NCBI RefSeq assembly: GCF_040676675.1
Contig: NZ_JBFAPK010000013.1
Location: 62,001 to 126,000, forward strand
Reading direction: 5' to 3'
DNA: 64,000 bases
DNA from: JBFAPK01 sp040676675
Lineage (GTDB): Bacteria; Actinomycetota; Actinomycetes; Mycobacteriales; Micromonosporaceae
This document shows positions 56,944 through 64,000 of the stretch, one piece after another. Position 1 is the first letter of the stretch. Every line of letters begins with the position of its first letter. The notes under the pieces were generated by a model. The model did not search any database and was not told the DNA's origin. It saw only the letters and a list, made by a program, of their open reading frames with translations. A program made the position numbers and the translations under genes.

Positions 56944-57678
56944 TCAGGCGGCCCGGTCGGCCGGTACCGGCAGCTCCGTCCCGCGCAGGATGCGCTCGCG
57001 GTCCGGCCCGACCGCGACGCTGACCAGGAAGCACCCGCGCCGACCCCGCAGCGTCGCCGCCGCGTCGAGTAGGTGGGCGCCGCGGACGAGTACGGCTGCC
57101 ACGTCGTGGTCGTTGACGTGCACCCCGAGCACGTGCCGGCGTACGTGCCGGCCGGCGGCGAGCAGCGCGGCCCGCCACGCGGCGGCGGCCAGCACCGGAC
57201 GTCGCCGGTGCCGGGCGGCGGTGACGCCGGTGGGCCCCGGCCCGAGCAGCAGGTCGCGCCCCTGGCGCCAGGCCAGCTCGCCGATCCCGGCCAGCCGCGC
57301 CGCCGCGGGGCCCGGTACGTGTACGCGGTGCAGGTCGTAGCGGCGGCGCAGCCCGCCGGTCGTCGCGACGGACCGGGCCGGGATCTCCAGGACGGTCAGC
57401 AGCTGCACCAGGCGTTCGGCGGCCGGCCGCTGGTTGAACTCGGCGATCTGTTCGTCCGTCACCAGCGCCGGTCCGCGCCGGGCCGGCACGGGTCCGACGT
57501 ACGGCAGCGGGAGGCGGGCGGTCGGGCCGGCGCCGCACCGCAGCAGCGCGGCCACCTCGAACGCGGCGAGCAGGGTCGGCCAGTCCAGCCGGGACGTTCG
57601 GGTTCCGGCGGCCGGGCCGGGCAGCGACCGGCGGGCGGAGGGCCCGACCGGCACGGGCAGGGTGCGCGTGGATACCAC
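56944..57678 (-). CDS. uncharacterised protein
   Basis: A 244-residue soluble protein that I do not recognise. The N-terminal 30 residues are Pro/Arg/Ser-rich. The middle has LVTDEQIAEFNQRPAAERLV and an Arg/His-rich stretch (TAARHRRRP..., GRHVRRHVLGVHVNDHD), and the end is RERILRGTELPVPADRAA. No signal peptide or membrane segment is evident. Third-position GC is as high as in neighbouring genes, and GGGAG lies 7 bases before GTG 57678, so it is probably a real gene. It is upstream of, and on the same strand as, the TAXI gene (175-base gap). Confidence 0.55.
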   Translation of the reverse strand: MVSTRTLPVPVGPSARRSLPGPAAGTRTSRLDWPTLLAAFEVAALLRCGAGPTARLPLPYVGPVPARRGPALVTDEQIAEFNQRPAAERLVQLLTVLEIPARSVATTGGLRRRYDLHRVHVPGPAAARLAGIGELAWRQGRDLLLGPGPTGVTAARHRRRPVLAAAAWRAALLAAGRHVRRHVLGVHVNDHDVAAVLVRGAHLLDAAATLRGRRGCFLVSVAVGPDRERILRGTELPVPADRAA

Positions 57679-57783
57679 GGAACAGCTCCCGGGTCCGGTG
57701 GGATTTTGCGCCTCCCACCCTGGCCGCGCGCGCGGGTGGCCGACAGTGCCCGGCGCCGGACTTGAGGAAATCTTGCGTCGCGG

Positions 57784-58299
57784 CTACTCGGCCGGCGGCA
57801 CCTCGAAAATCAGGCAGGACGAGGTGGCGTGCGCGATCAGCCGGCCGGCGCCGTCGGTGATGCGGGCCTCGGCCAGCGCGGTACGCCGGCCGCGTTGCAG
57901 GACGTTGCCCTCGCCGCGCAGTACGCCGGAGGCGAGGGTGGCCGGCCGCAGGAACTTCACGTTCAGGTCGAGCGTGGTGTAGCCGATTCCGGCGGGCAGC
58001 GTGCTGTGCACCGCGCAGCCCGCGACGGTGTCCAGCACCGTGGAGAGGACCCCGCCGTGCACGCTGCCGAGCGGGTTGTAGTGGAACTCGCGCGGCGTCA
58101 GCTCCAGCACGACGCGTCCCTGCTCGGCCGTCATCCGCTCGTAGCCGATCATCGCGAGCACCGGCGGCGCGGGGAGTTCTCCGTCGATCATCGAGCGGAG
58201 CGTCTCCAGCCCGTCGCGCCGGCCGAGGTGCGCGGCGACCAGGGCGGGGTCGGTCCACGAGAAGGAGTGGCTGCGGGTCGCCGCCTGAGTCTCGGTCAT
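57784..58299 (-). CDS. PaaI-type hot-dog thioesterase
   Basis: A 171-residue hot-dog-fold thioesterase; the signature PLGSVHGGVLSTVLDTVAGC and the following VKFLRPATLASGVLRGEGNV are typical of the PaaI/YbgC-related acyl-CoA thioesterases. The acyl group cannot be assigned; phenylacetyl-CoA or aromatic acyl-CoAs are usual in the family. ATG 58299 is served by a clear promoter (TTGACA, 17 bases, CAGGCT, 6 bases), giving a leaderless mRNA. It is divergent from, and shares its control region with, an HxlR-type regulator. Confidence 0.87.
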   Translation of the reverse strand: MTETQAATRSHSFSWTDPALVAAHLGRRDGLETLRSMIDGELPAPPVLAMIGYERMTAEQGRVVLELTPREFHYNPLGSVHGGVLSTVLDTVAGCAVHSTLPAGIGYTTLDLNVKFLRPATLASGVLRGEGNVLQRGRRTALAEARITDGAGRLIAHATSSCLIFEVPPAE

Positions 58300-58305
58300 G
58301 GACGC

Positions 58306-58347
58306 AGCCTGGCAGTCGTTGCTGAGTCTGTCAACAAGACTTAGCCT
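58306..58347. promoter_or_regulatory. overlapping divergent promoters with an HxlR operator
   Basis: Minus strand: TTGACA (58334-58329), 17-base spacer, CAGGCT (58311-58306), 6 bases to ATG 58299. Plus strand: TTGCTG (58319-58324), 17-base spacer, TAGCCT (58342-58347), 6 bases to ATG 58354. The palindrome AGTCT-N7-AGACT (58325-58341) lies in the overlap and covers the minus-strand -35, so one bound dimer could control both genes. Confidence 0.7.
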
Positions 58348-58353
58348 GTCGCG

Positions 58354-58827
58354 ATGAGACCGACGGCGCTGGACTGGTCGCTGGAGAACTGCACCATCGC
58401 GCGGGCGATGGAGATCCTGGGTGAGCGCTGGACCCTCGTGGTGCTCCGCGAGATCTTCAACGGGATCCGCCGCTTCGGCGACATGCGGGAGCGGACGAAC
58501 ATCCCCCGGCAGGTGCTGACCAACCGGCTGGCGATGCTGGTCGAGCAGGGGGTGCTGCGCCGGGAGCCGTACCGGGAGCCGGGCGCCCGCCAGCGGTACG
58601 AGTACCGGCTCACCGAGAAGGGGCTCGACCTCTGGCCGGTGCTCGTGACCGTGCTGGCGTGGGGGGACCGGTACCTGGCGGACCCGGAGGGCTCGCCGCT
58701 GGCGGTGGTGCACCGGGACTGCGGCGCCGAGGTGCGGGCGGTGCTGCGCTGCGCCGACGGGCACGAGTTGGCCGGGCCGCGGCAGGCGGTGCCCCGCCCG
58801 GGTCCGGGTGCCCGCCGCCGGCGCTGA
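58354..58827 (+). CDS. HxlR-family transcriptional regulator
   Basis: A 157-residue winged-helix regulator. ENCTIARAMEILGERWTLVVL is the HxlR start with its cysteine, and the recognition part is NIPRQVLTNRLAMLVEQGVL. The wing carries YRLTEKGLDLWPVL. The family often senses electrophiles or redox change through the N-terminal Cys. It probably represses itself and the divergent thioesterase through the palindrome at 58325-58341. ATG 58354 has no Shine-Dalgarno; TAGCCT is 6 bases before it. Confidence 0.9.
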   Translation: MRPTALDWSLENCTIARAMEILGERWTLVVLREIFNGIRRFGDMRERTNIPRQVLTNRLAMLVEQGVLRREPYREPGARQRYEYRLTEKGLDLWPVLVTVLAWGDRYLADPEGSPLAVVHRDCGAEVRAVLRCADGHELAGPRQAVPRPGPGARRRR

Positions 58828-58896
58828 CCCGCCGGGTACATGATCCACTTTGGTCCCGGTCGGGATGATATGAGGCTGATCTTATGGATCGGTCTA

Positions 58897-58925
58897 TTGA
58901 AAAGGATCTTAAGAGTGTGAATACT
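58897..58925 (+). promoter_or_regulatory. promoter of the secreted protease gene
   Basis: TTGAAA (58897-58902), 17-base spacer and AATACT (58920-58925) in a distinctly AT-rich patch (58860-58930). A leader of about 145 bases follows, ending in a GGGAGG Shine-Dalgarno at 59063-59068. Confidence 0.6.
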
Positions 58926-59074
58926 TTCCCCTGGTGGCGGTGGTAAACCCGGCGCCTCGGGGCACGCCTGTCAGTTCATGCGATCCCCGAACGCACCGGG
59001 ACGATCCGCCGCCGAGCCGTATCCGGGCGCGAACCCCCACGCGCCCCCTCCGACCCCCCTCCGGGAGGCCTTCC

Positions 59075-60115
59075 ATGCGACCCACGAGGTCCCAGCTCCG
59101 CAGCATCGCGCTCACCTTCCTGGCCGGCACGCTCGTCGCCGGCTCGCTGGCCGGCGCCCCCTCGGCCAGCGCGGCCCCCGCCGCGTCCCCCGAGGCCGCG
59201 ATGTCGCTGGCCGACACGCTCGGCGCGACCTCCGCCGGTGCGTACCAGGACGAGAACGGCAAGATGGTCGTCACCGTCACCGACGAGGCCAGCGCCCGCA
59301 AGGTACGCGCCGCCGGCGCGACCCCGAAGCTCGTCGCCCGCGGGCTCGACAAGCTCAACCAGGTGACCGCCGCGCTGGAGAAGTCGGCGAAGATCCCCGG
59401 CACCGCGTGGTACGTCGACCCGGTGAGCAACCAGGTCGTCGTCGACGTGGACAGCACCATCACCGGCGCCAAGCTGGACCGGGTCAAGAGCGCGGTCGCG
59501 GCCTTCGGCGGCGCGGTCCGGATCCAGCCGACCCCGGGCACGCTGAGCACCACGATCTCCGGTGGTAACGCGATCTACACCGGCGGCGGGCGCTGCTCGC
59601 TCGGCTTCAACGTCCGCAGCGGCAGCACCTACTACTTCCTGACCGCGGGTCACTGCACCAACATCGGTTCGAGCTGGTCCGCCAGCTCCGGCGGCTCGTC
59701 GATCGGTACCCGGGCCGGCTCCAGCTTCCCGGGCAACGACTACGGCATCGTCCGCTACAGCATCGGCCAGCAGCCGGGCGACGTGTACCTCTACAACGGC
59801 ACCTACCGGGACATCACCGGCGCCTCCACCCCCGCGGTGAACGCCACCGTCCAGCGCAGCGGCAGCACCACCGGCCTGCGCAGCGGCCGGGTGACCGCGC
59901 TGAACGCGACCGTGAACTACGCCGAGGGCAGCGTCTCCGGCCTGATCCGCACCACCGTCTGCGCCGAGCCGGGCGACAGCGGCGGCTCGCTCTTCAGCGG
60001 CAACACCGCCCACGGCCTCACCTCGGGCGGCAGCGGCAACTGCTCCTCGGGTGGCGTCACCTACTTCCAGCCCGTCGTCGAGGCGCTCAACGCCTACGGC
60101 GTGAGCATCTACTGA
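59075..60115 (+). CDS. secreted S1-family serine protease (streptogrisin type)
   Basis: A 346-residue preproprotease. The signal peptide (SIALTFLAGTLVAGSLAGAP...ASAAP) is followed by an alpha-lytic-type propeptide of about 130 residues and the mature chymotrypsin-fold domain from about ISGGNAIYTGGGRCSLGF. The triad is His in TAGHC, Asp in GNDYGIV and Ser in GDSGGS. Cysteine pairs match streptogrisins. It is exported by Sec or Tat and cleaves its propeptide outside the cell. ATG 59075 follows GGGAGG by 6 bases. Confidence 0.93.
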   Translation: MRPTRSQLRSIALTFLAGTLVAGSLAGAPSASAAPAASPEAAMSLADTLGATSAGAYQDENGKMVVTVTDEASARKVRAAGATPKLVARGLDKLNQVTAALEKSAKIPGTAWYVDPVSNQVVVDVDSTITGAKLDRVKSAVAAFGGAVRIQPTPGTLSTTISGGNAIYTGGGRCSLGFNVRSGSTYYFLTAGHCTNIGSSWSASSGGSSIGTRAGSSFPGNDYGIVRYSIGQQPGDVYLYNGTYRDITGASTPAVNATVQRSGSTTGLRSGRVTALNATVNYAEGSVSGLIRTTVCAEPGDSGGSLFSGNTAHGLTSGGSGNCSSGGVTYFQPVVEALNAYGVSIY

Positions 60116-60129
60116 CGCGACCGCACCGA

Positions 60130-60159
60130 ACGAGCCGCCGGGTCTTCCCGGCGGCTCGT
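60130..60159. terminator. terminator hairpin after the protease gene
   Basis: Perfect 13-bp stem ACGAGCCGCCGGG/CCCGGCGGCTCGT with loop TCTT, 14 bases after the stop. The gene on the other strand ends beyond it, so it may act in both directions. Confidence 0.85.
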
Positions 60160-60227
60160 CCGTCTGTACGTCGCCGGACCCGGCCCGCCCGCGCCGCCCG
60201 GTCCGGCGCCGGCGGCGGTACCCGCGT

Positions 60228-61055
60228 TCACGGGCCCGGTGTCCGGCCCAGGCGCAGCCCGAGCACGACCACCAGCGGCCAGAGCGTCATCGCCCCGACC
60301 GCCGCGGTCTCCGGCAGGCCGGGTCGGGCGTGGGTGACCAGTTCCACCACGAACCAGGCCACCAGCCCGACGCTGACCGCCGAGGCCACCAGCCCCACCC
60401 AGGGACGCAGCGGCCAGGGCGCCCCCTCGGTTTCCGGCCCGGAAAGCGCCCCGCTCCCGGGGAGCGCCGCCGGCCCGGGAAGCGCGCCGAACTCGGGGAG
60501 CGTCGCCGGCCGGGGGAGCGTTGCTGGGGCGGGTGGTGCGCCGGGCCGGGACCGGGCCGCCGCGGCGGCGGTGCGGCGCGGCTGCCACCAGGCCCGCGCC
60601 GGTCCGACCGGGTCCCGCGCCGGCCGGACCGTGACCGCGCGCCGGCCCGGCCCCCGCCGTCCGGCGAGCGCGGGCCAGCAGGTGAAGGTACCGAAGGCGA
60701 GCCCGGCCACCACCGCGTGCGAGTTCGTCCCATGCCCGTCGGCCTGCGGAAACGCCGCCACCAGCGCGGTCGCCACGCCGCCGAGCCCGAGCAGGAACCG
60801 GCCGGGCGGCGCGACGGCACGCAGCCCGAGCGCGGTGACCGAGTGCGCCAGACCGAGCAGCACCACCGCGGTGGTCATCACCCACCGGTCGGTCGCGCCG
60901 TGCGCCGCGAGGGCGCTGAGCGTACTGGTCAGCGGGTCGTACCCGTCCGCCGGTTGGCGGGACGCGGCGACCGTGACCCCGGTGGCCAGCACCACCGGTG
61001 CGATCACCGCCGAGACGATGGTCCACCACGGCACCGGCGGCATCCCAGACCGCAT
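60228..61055 (-). CDS. DUF998-like membrane protein
   Basis: The 275-residue product has about six membrane helices, with the family-like segment ADGYDPLTSTLSALAAHGATD after the first. Between helices 4 and 5 (about residues 125-210) lies a Pro/Ala/Gly/Arg-rich insert with repeats such as LPRPATLP, LPGPAALP and LPGSGALSG, clearly expanded at DNA level. Function is unknown. ATG 61055 is 6 bases after TAACCT (minus strand, 61067-61062), fitting a leaderless transcript. Confidence 0.75.
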   Translation of the reverse strand: MRSGMPPVPWWTIVSAVIAPVVLATGVTVAASRQPADGYDPLTSTLSALAAHGATDRWVMTTAVVLLGLAHSVTALGLRAVAPPGRFLLGLGGVATALVAAFPQADGHGTNSHAVVAGLAFGTFTCWPALAGRRGPGRRAVTVRPARDPVGPARAWWQPRRTAAAAARSRPGAPPAPATLPRPATLPEFGALPGPAALPGSGALSGPETEGAPWPLRPWVGLVASAVSVGLVAWFVVELVTHARPGLPETAAVGAMTLWPLVVVLGLRLGRTPGP

Positions 61056-61214
61056 TCCACCAGGTTAGTGCCGATTTGCCCGGCATTGGGCCGGGGCTGC
61101 CCGAAGACCCCCGGCGGCTGTCCACTTCTCACCTTGCCGGGCGCATATCGGTCCGGGCGAAGATTCCCTCCGACGCGGTACCGTGTCGTCCGCTCGTCAA
61201 TCACGGGGGTCTCT

Positions 61215-61679
61215 GTGCGGAATCAGCGCCGCGTCCGAATCGCGATCACGGGAATGTTGGGCGCGCTCGCGCTGGGCAGCCTCGGGTGCGGCGTGGTGGG
61301 CCGGCTCGTACCGCAGCGCGGGGCCGGTCCGGCGCCCGCGCCCGCCACCTCGTCGTACTCCCTGCCGCCGACGTACAACTCGAACGCGAGCGGTGAGGTC
61401 GTCGGCACCAACTGCCACTACGACCAGGGCAGCAAGCAGATCAGGTACGACCTGTCGATCCAGAACTCCTCGTCGGAGCTGACCTTCAAGTACAGCATCT
61501 ACGTGCGGTTCTCGGGCGGGGACACCCCGTTCTCCGACGACCTCTTCGGCAACCAGTCGCTGGACGTCACGGTCGGCCCGGGGATGGAGCGCAAGCTCAC
61601 GGTGACCCAGGGATACAACCTGACCAAGCGCACCTACATCGGCTGCAACGTCCAGAGCGCCAGCAAGATCAAGGTCTGA
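61215..61679 (+). CDS. secreted lipoprotein of unknown function
   Basis: A 154-residue lipoprotein: signal IAITGMLGALALGSLGC with lipobox GSLGC, a Pro/Ser/Ala linker, then a compact domain (EVVGTNCHYDQGSKQIRYDL ... GYNLTKRTYIGCN) with two cysteines that could pair. The beta-rich pattern suggests an immunoglobulin-like fold, but no family is recognised. GTG 61215 sets the signal peptide; the frame upstream is the shadow of the DUF998-like gene. It is convergent with the SGNH hydrolase gene. Confidence 0.75.
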   Translation: MRNQRRVRIAITGMLGALALGSLGCGVVGRLVPQRGAGPAPAPATSSYSLPPTYNSNASGEVVGTNCHYDQGSKQIRYDLSIQNSSSELTFKYSIYVRFSGGDTPFSDDLFGNQSLDVTVGPGMERKLTVTQGYNLTKRTYIGCNVQSASKIKV

Positions 61680-61681
61680 CT

Positions 61682-61726
61682 CCGGCGCGTGGTCCGGGAC
61701 GCGGCCCGCGCCCCGGACCGCGCCGG
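61682..61726. terminator. bidirectional terminator hairpin
   Basis: Stem CCGGCGCG/CGCGCCGG plus GTCCGGG/CCCGGAC, with a 2-base bulge, directly after the lipoprotein stop and 21 bases from the stop of the convergent SGNH gene. Confidence 0.7.
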
Positions 61727-61746
61727 TCATCGGGCGGAGCGTTCCG

Positions 61747-62874
61747 TCACCGGGCGGACCAGCGCTGCGCCCCGGCGCCGGTGCAGCCGTAGAGCTGGAC
61801 CCGGGTGCCGTTGCCGGTCGCGCCGCCGGCCGCCTCGACGCACTTCCCGGAGGCCGGCACCACTATCGACCCGTCGGCCCGGAACGCGAAGCGCTGCGCC
61901 CCGGTGCCGTTGCAGGTCCAGATCTGGATGGTGGTCCCGTCGGCGGTGCCGCTGGACGCCACGTCCAGGCAACGGTCGCCGTAGACGCGTAGCTCGCCGG
62001 CGGCGGTACGGGTCCAGCGCTGGTTGGCGCCGCCGTGGCAGTCCCAGATGATCGCCGGTGTGCCGGCCGTGGTGGCCGCCCCGGAGACGTCGAGGCAGCG
62101 GCCGGACTGCGAGTTGGCCAGCCCGACCGCGGTGCCGATCGGCGCCACGCCCGGCGGGATGAGGCTGGCCGGTACGGCCTGCAACGCGCCGAACCACCGG
62201 GCGCCCATCTTGTCGTAGCCGCCCGCGTTCGGGTGCACCCCGTCGGCGAGGTCGGCGGTGGTCAGCGCGGCGTGCATGTCGACCAGGTGCGTCCGCGCGC
62301 CCTTGCCGGCCACGATGCCCGGGATGGCCGCGTTGTACGCCCGGACCCGCGCCTCCAGCGTCGGATCCGACTCCGGCGTGATCGTGGCGACGAAGAGTTC
62401 CACCGCGGGCGCGTTCGACCGGATCTTGTCGATGAGGGCGGAGAGGCGGGCCGGGGCGTTCGCCACGTCGTAGTTCTGGTTCATGTCGTTGGTGCCGATG
62501 TGCAGCAGCACCGTGTGCGGGTTGCTCGCCCGCAGCCAGCTGACGATGTTGGCGTCGATCTGGTCGATCCGCCAACCGGAGTGCCCCTCGTGATCGTGGT
62601 CGCCCAGGCTCGCCGGCCCGTTGACCCCCGAGCCGACGAAGTCGACGGTGTACCCGCCGGCGACGGCCCGGCGCCACAGCTCGATGCGGTACCCGCCGGG
62701 CACGTTGAAGCCGTCGGTGATCGAGTCGCCGAGCGGCATGACGCGTACCCCGCCGTTGGACTCCGCGGCCCGGGCCGGCGCGGCCTGGACCAGCGCCATC
62801 CCGGCCGCGAGGGCGAGCCCGAGCGCGCCGGCGGCGAGCGGCCTCAGCCGCCGCCGCTGTGCCTTCCATCGCAT
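61747..62874 (-). CDS. secreted SGNH/GDSL hydrolase with ricin-type lectin domain
   Basis: A 375-residue secreted enzyme. After the signal peptide (AGALGLALAAGMALVQAAPARAA) comes an SGNH hydrolase domain: block I GDSITDGF, block III GTNDMN, block V DGVHPNAGGY with Asp and His. A C-terminal ricin B/CBM13 domain (about 250-375) has repeats ending QRWTRT, QRFAFR and QRWSAR. It probably deacetylates or de-esterifies a polysaccharide held by the lectin part. GGAAGGA lies 6 bases before ATG 62874. The gene follows the I36-like gene on the same strand. Confidence 0.92.
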   Translation of the reverse strand: MRWKAQRRRLRPLAAGALGLALAAGMALVQAAPARAAESNGGVRVMPLGDSITDGFNVPGGYRIELWRRAVAGGYTVDFVGSGVNGPASLGDHDHEGHSGWRIDQIDANIVSWLRASNPHTVLLHIGTNDMNQNYDVANAPARLSALIDKIRSNAPAVELFVATITPESDPTLEARVRAYNAAIPGIVAGKGARTHLVDMHAALTTADLADGVHPNAGGYDKMGARWFGALQAVPASLIPPGVAPIGTAVGLANSQSGRCLDVSGAATTAGTPAIIWDCHGGANQRWTRTAAGELRVYGDRCLDVASSGTADGTTIQIWTCNGTGAQRFAFRADGSIVVPASGKCVEAAGGATGNGTRVQLYGCTGAGAQRWSAR

Positions 62875-63071
62875 GGTTGATCCTTCCGTCGGTGCCGGCC
62901 GCGGGACGGTTCCGCGCGGCGCCGGTGGCGGCGGCGGAGCGGCCGACTGAATCGAGGATCGGCGATGCGATCGGCGCCGGGTGAGGTCAGCGGGCCGGTG
63001 GAGCGGGCGAGCGCCCCGCTCACTGCGCCGAGCGGTCCGCCGCCACCCGACCGGGCCGACGCCGGCGGGTA

Positions 63072-63105
63072 CGGCCGGCCCGGGTCGCGTGACCCCGGCC
63101 GGCCG
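63072..63105 (-). terminator. terminator hairpin between the two last genes
   Basis: A 15-bp stem with one mismatch (63072-63086 with 63091-63105) and loop GCGT, 12 bases beyond the stop of the last gene on its strand. The rest of the gap to the SGNH start (62875-63071) shows no gene. Confidence 0.7.
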
Positions 63106-63116
63106 CGGGCCCGCCG

Positions 63117-63773
63117 TCAGTGACAGAGACCGATGGCATGGGCGAAGCTGACCCGGGTGGTGTAGTCGATCGGCCAGTTCTCCCAGGGCCCGACGCAGAA
63201 GCTGTACTCGAACTGGTTGTCCCAGGTCTCGACGTAGACCAGGACCGTGGTGTCGCTGGCGCAGTGGCGGTACCAGCCCCAGCCGTCGAGGGTGTAGTAG
63301 CCGCAGGGCAGCCGCGCGTCGGACGCCGCACCCCCGCCGGCCACGTCGGTGTCGTCCGCGCCGGCGCGAACGCCGCCGGGCCCGGTGGGGCACGGCAGGC
63401 TGGTTCCCGGCTGGATCGTCAGCAGGGGAGCCACCCGGAACGCCTCCGGAACGAGGGCGCGCCCGACGCAGAGGCGCAGTTGCGCGCCCGCGCTGTTGGT
63501 CAGCGATGCCTGGCATCCGGCGACCGGCTGGTTGTCGTACGAGGCGACCTGCCCGCGCAGCTGGGCCAGCTGCGGGGCGCAGGTGGCGACGTCGAAGACC
63601 TGGGTGGTGCCGGTGAAGTACGGGTTCTCGAAGAGGACGAGCTGGCCCCGCGCCTCGGGTGCCGCGCCCGTGCGGGTCGCGTCGGCGGGTGCGGCGCTCG
63701 CGGGGGTCGCCCAGAGCGCGGCGAGCGCCAGCAGGATCGGCAGTACGACGAGCGAGAGTCTCTTCCTGGACAA
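63117..63773 (-). CDS. secreted crystallin/I36-like protein with DUF6355-like C-terminus
   Basis: The 218-residue secreted protein has signal LVVLPILLALAALWATPASA. The first domain (about 42-120) starts LVLFENPYFTGTTQVFDVAT and ends with paired cysteines, like beta/gamma-crystallin-type or I36 protease-inhibitor modules. The second (about 155-218) has CGYYTLDGWGWYRHC and SFCVGPWENWPI, a pattern I associate with DUF6355. Both assignments are by eye. The start appears to be TTG 63773, 5 bases after GGAGGGAGAAG. It may be an inhibitor or a structural spore/cell-surface protein. Confidence 0.65.
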   Translation of the reverse strand: MSRKRLSLVVLPILLALAALWATPASAAPADATRTGAAPEARGQLVLFENPYFTGTTQVFDVATCAPQLAQLRGQVASYDNQPVAGCQASLTNSAGAQLRLCVGRALVPEAFRVAPLLTIQPGTSLPCPTGPGGVRAGADDTDVAGGGAASDARLPCGYYTLDGWGWYRHCASDTTVLVYVETWDNQFEYSFCVGPWENWPIDYTTRVSFAHAIGLCH

Positions 63774-64000
63774 GGTGCTTCTCCCTCCGCACCCGCAGGC
63801 GAAACGGGTGCCACGGGTCCAAGGGGTAGCACGCGGGAATTGTTCGGAATCGGCGTCCGCGGCTGAACAATCAATTCGCGGACAACGTCGCCGGTCGATC
63901 CCGCCGATGGGCGTGGCCCGGATCGGCCGCCGGCACCGAACCCGGCACCCCGGGCGCCCCGCCGGCCCTGACAGAATGCTGGGGCAACCCGTACACGTGA
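63774..64000. other. terminal intergenic region
   Basis: Upstream of the last minus-strand gene. An AT-richer stretch (63840-63880, AACAATCAATTC) may hold its promoter. The final GTG (63997-63999), preceded by TACACG, could begin a plus-strand gene beyond the window. Nothing else can be supported. Confidence 0.3.

Overview
The window reads as a chromosomal segment of a high-GC actinomycete, most likely Micromonosporaceae (Micromonospora or a close relative). The evidence is strong GC bias at third codon positions, GTG and TTG starts, phosphatidylinositol-mannoside genes (pgsA, a PIM acyltransferase, pimA), an actinobacterial EF-G paralogue, and a gene order that I recall as conserved with Mycobacterium (thrS, HIT, pgsA, acyltransferase, pimA, pdxS, pdxT, yebC, ruvCAB, yajC-secDF, apt-relA, ppi, metallo-hydrolase, hisS). 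The genus is inference. The sequence holds a 10-N gap and long homopolymer runs (45200-45311 and 49674-49769), so it is a draft assembly. I saw no tRNA or rRNA gene, insertion sequence, integrase or CRISPR array.

Layout. At 1-13.7 kb is the first half of the core block: thrS, a HIT phosphorylase/hydrolase, an aldo/keto reductase, an EF-G-like GTPase (minus), the PIM lipid genes, a membrane protein, PLP synthase (pdxS, pdxT), a frameshifted small gene and yebC. At 13.8-34.9 kb the core order is interrupted by about 21 kb of accessory genes, mostly regulator-plus-target pairs: MarR with a 14-TM exporter, PadR with a membrane protein, an aminotransferase, a five-gene LivGF/SBP/LivHM uptake operon, a DHA2 exporter with a TetR and two matching operators, a GNAT enzyme, an alpha/beta hydrolase, DeoR with a sugar-type MFS carrier, and a dehydrogenase followed by a GAF/PucR regulator. 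At 35.1-49.6 kb the core resumes: ruvC-ruvA-ruvB, yajC-secD-secF (with a possible 27-residue ORF between secD and secF), apt, relA, two membrane-anchored cyclophilins, a metallo-beta-lactamase-fold hydrolase and hisS. At 49.8-58.8 kb are an ABC exporter (FtsX-type permease plus ATPase) with a PadR repressor, an OmpR-type two-component system next to a solitary TAXI lipoprotein, an unrecognised protein, and a thioesterase/HxlR divergent pair. At 58.9-64 kb is a group of secreted proteins: a streptogrisin-type protease, a DUF998-like membrane protein, a lipoprotein, an SGNH hydrolase with a ricin-type lectin domain and a crystallin/I36-like protein.

The most interesting non-coding structure is repeated extragenic palindromes. 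One family (19-bp arm GTCGATCTAGGGCAAATCC) occurs at two convergent gene junctions, once as a perfect 64-bp palindrome. A second family, with an identical 19-nt loop and stems that change together, flanks relA in inverted orientation. Many genes also show a TANNNT-like box 6-8 nt before the start codon and no Shine-Dalgarno sequence, which suggests widespread leaderless transcription. Several clear operators (MarR, TetR, PadR, HxlR, possibly DeoR and PucR) can be read directly from the sequence.
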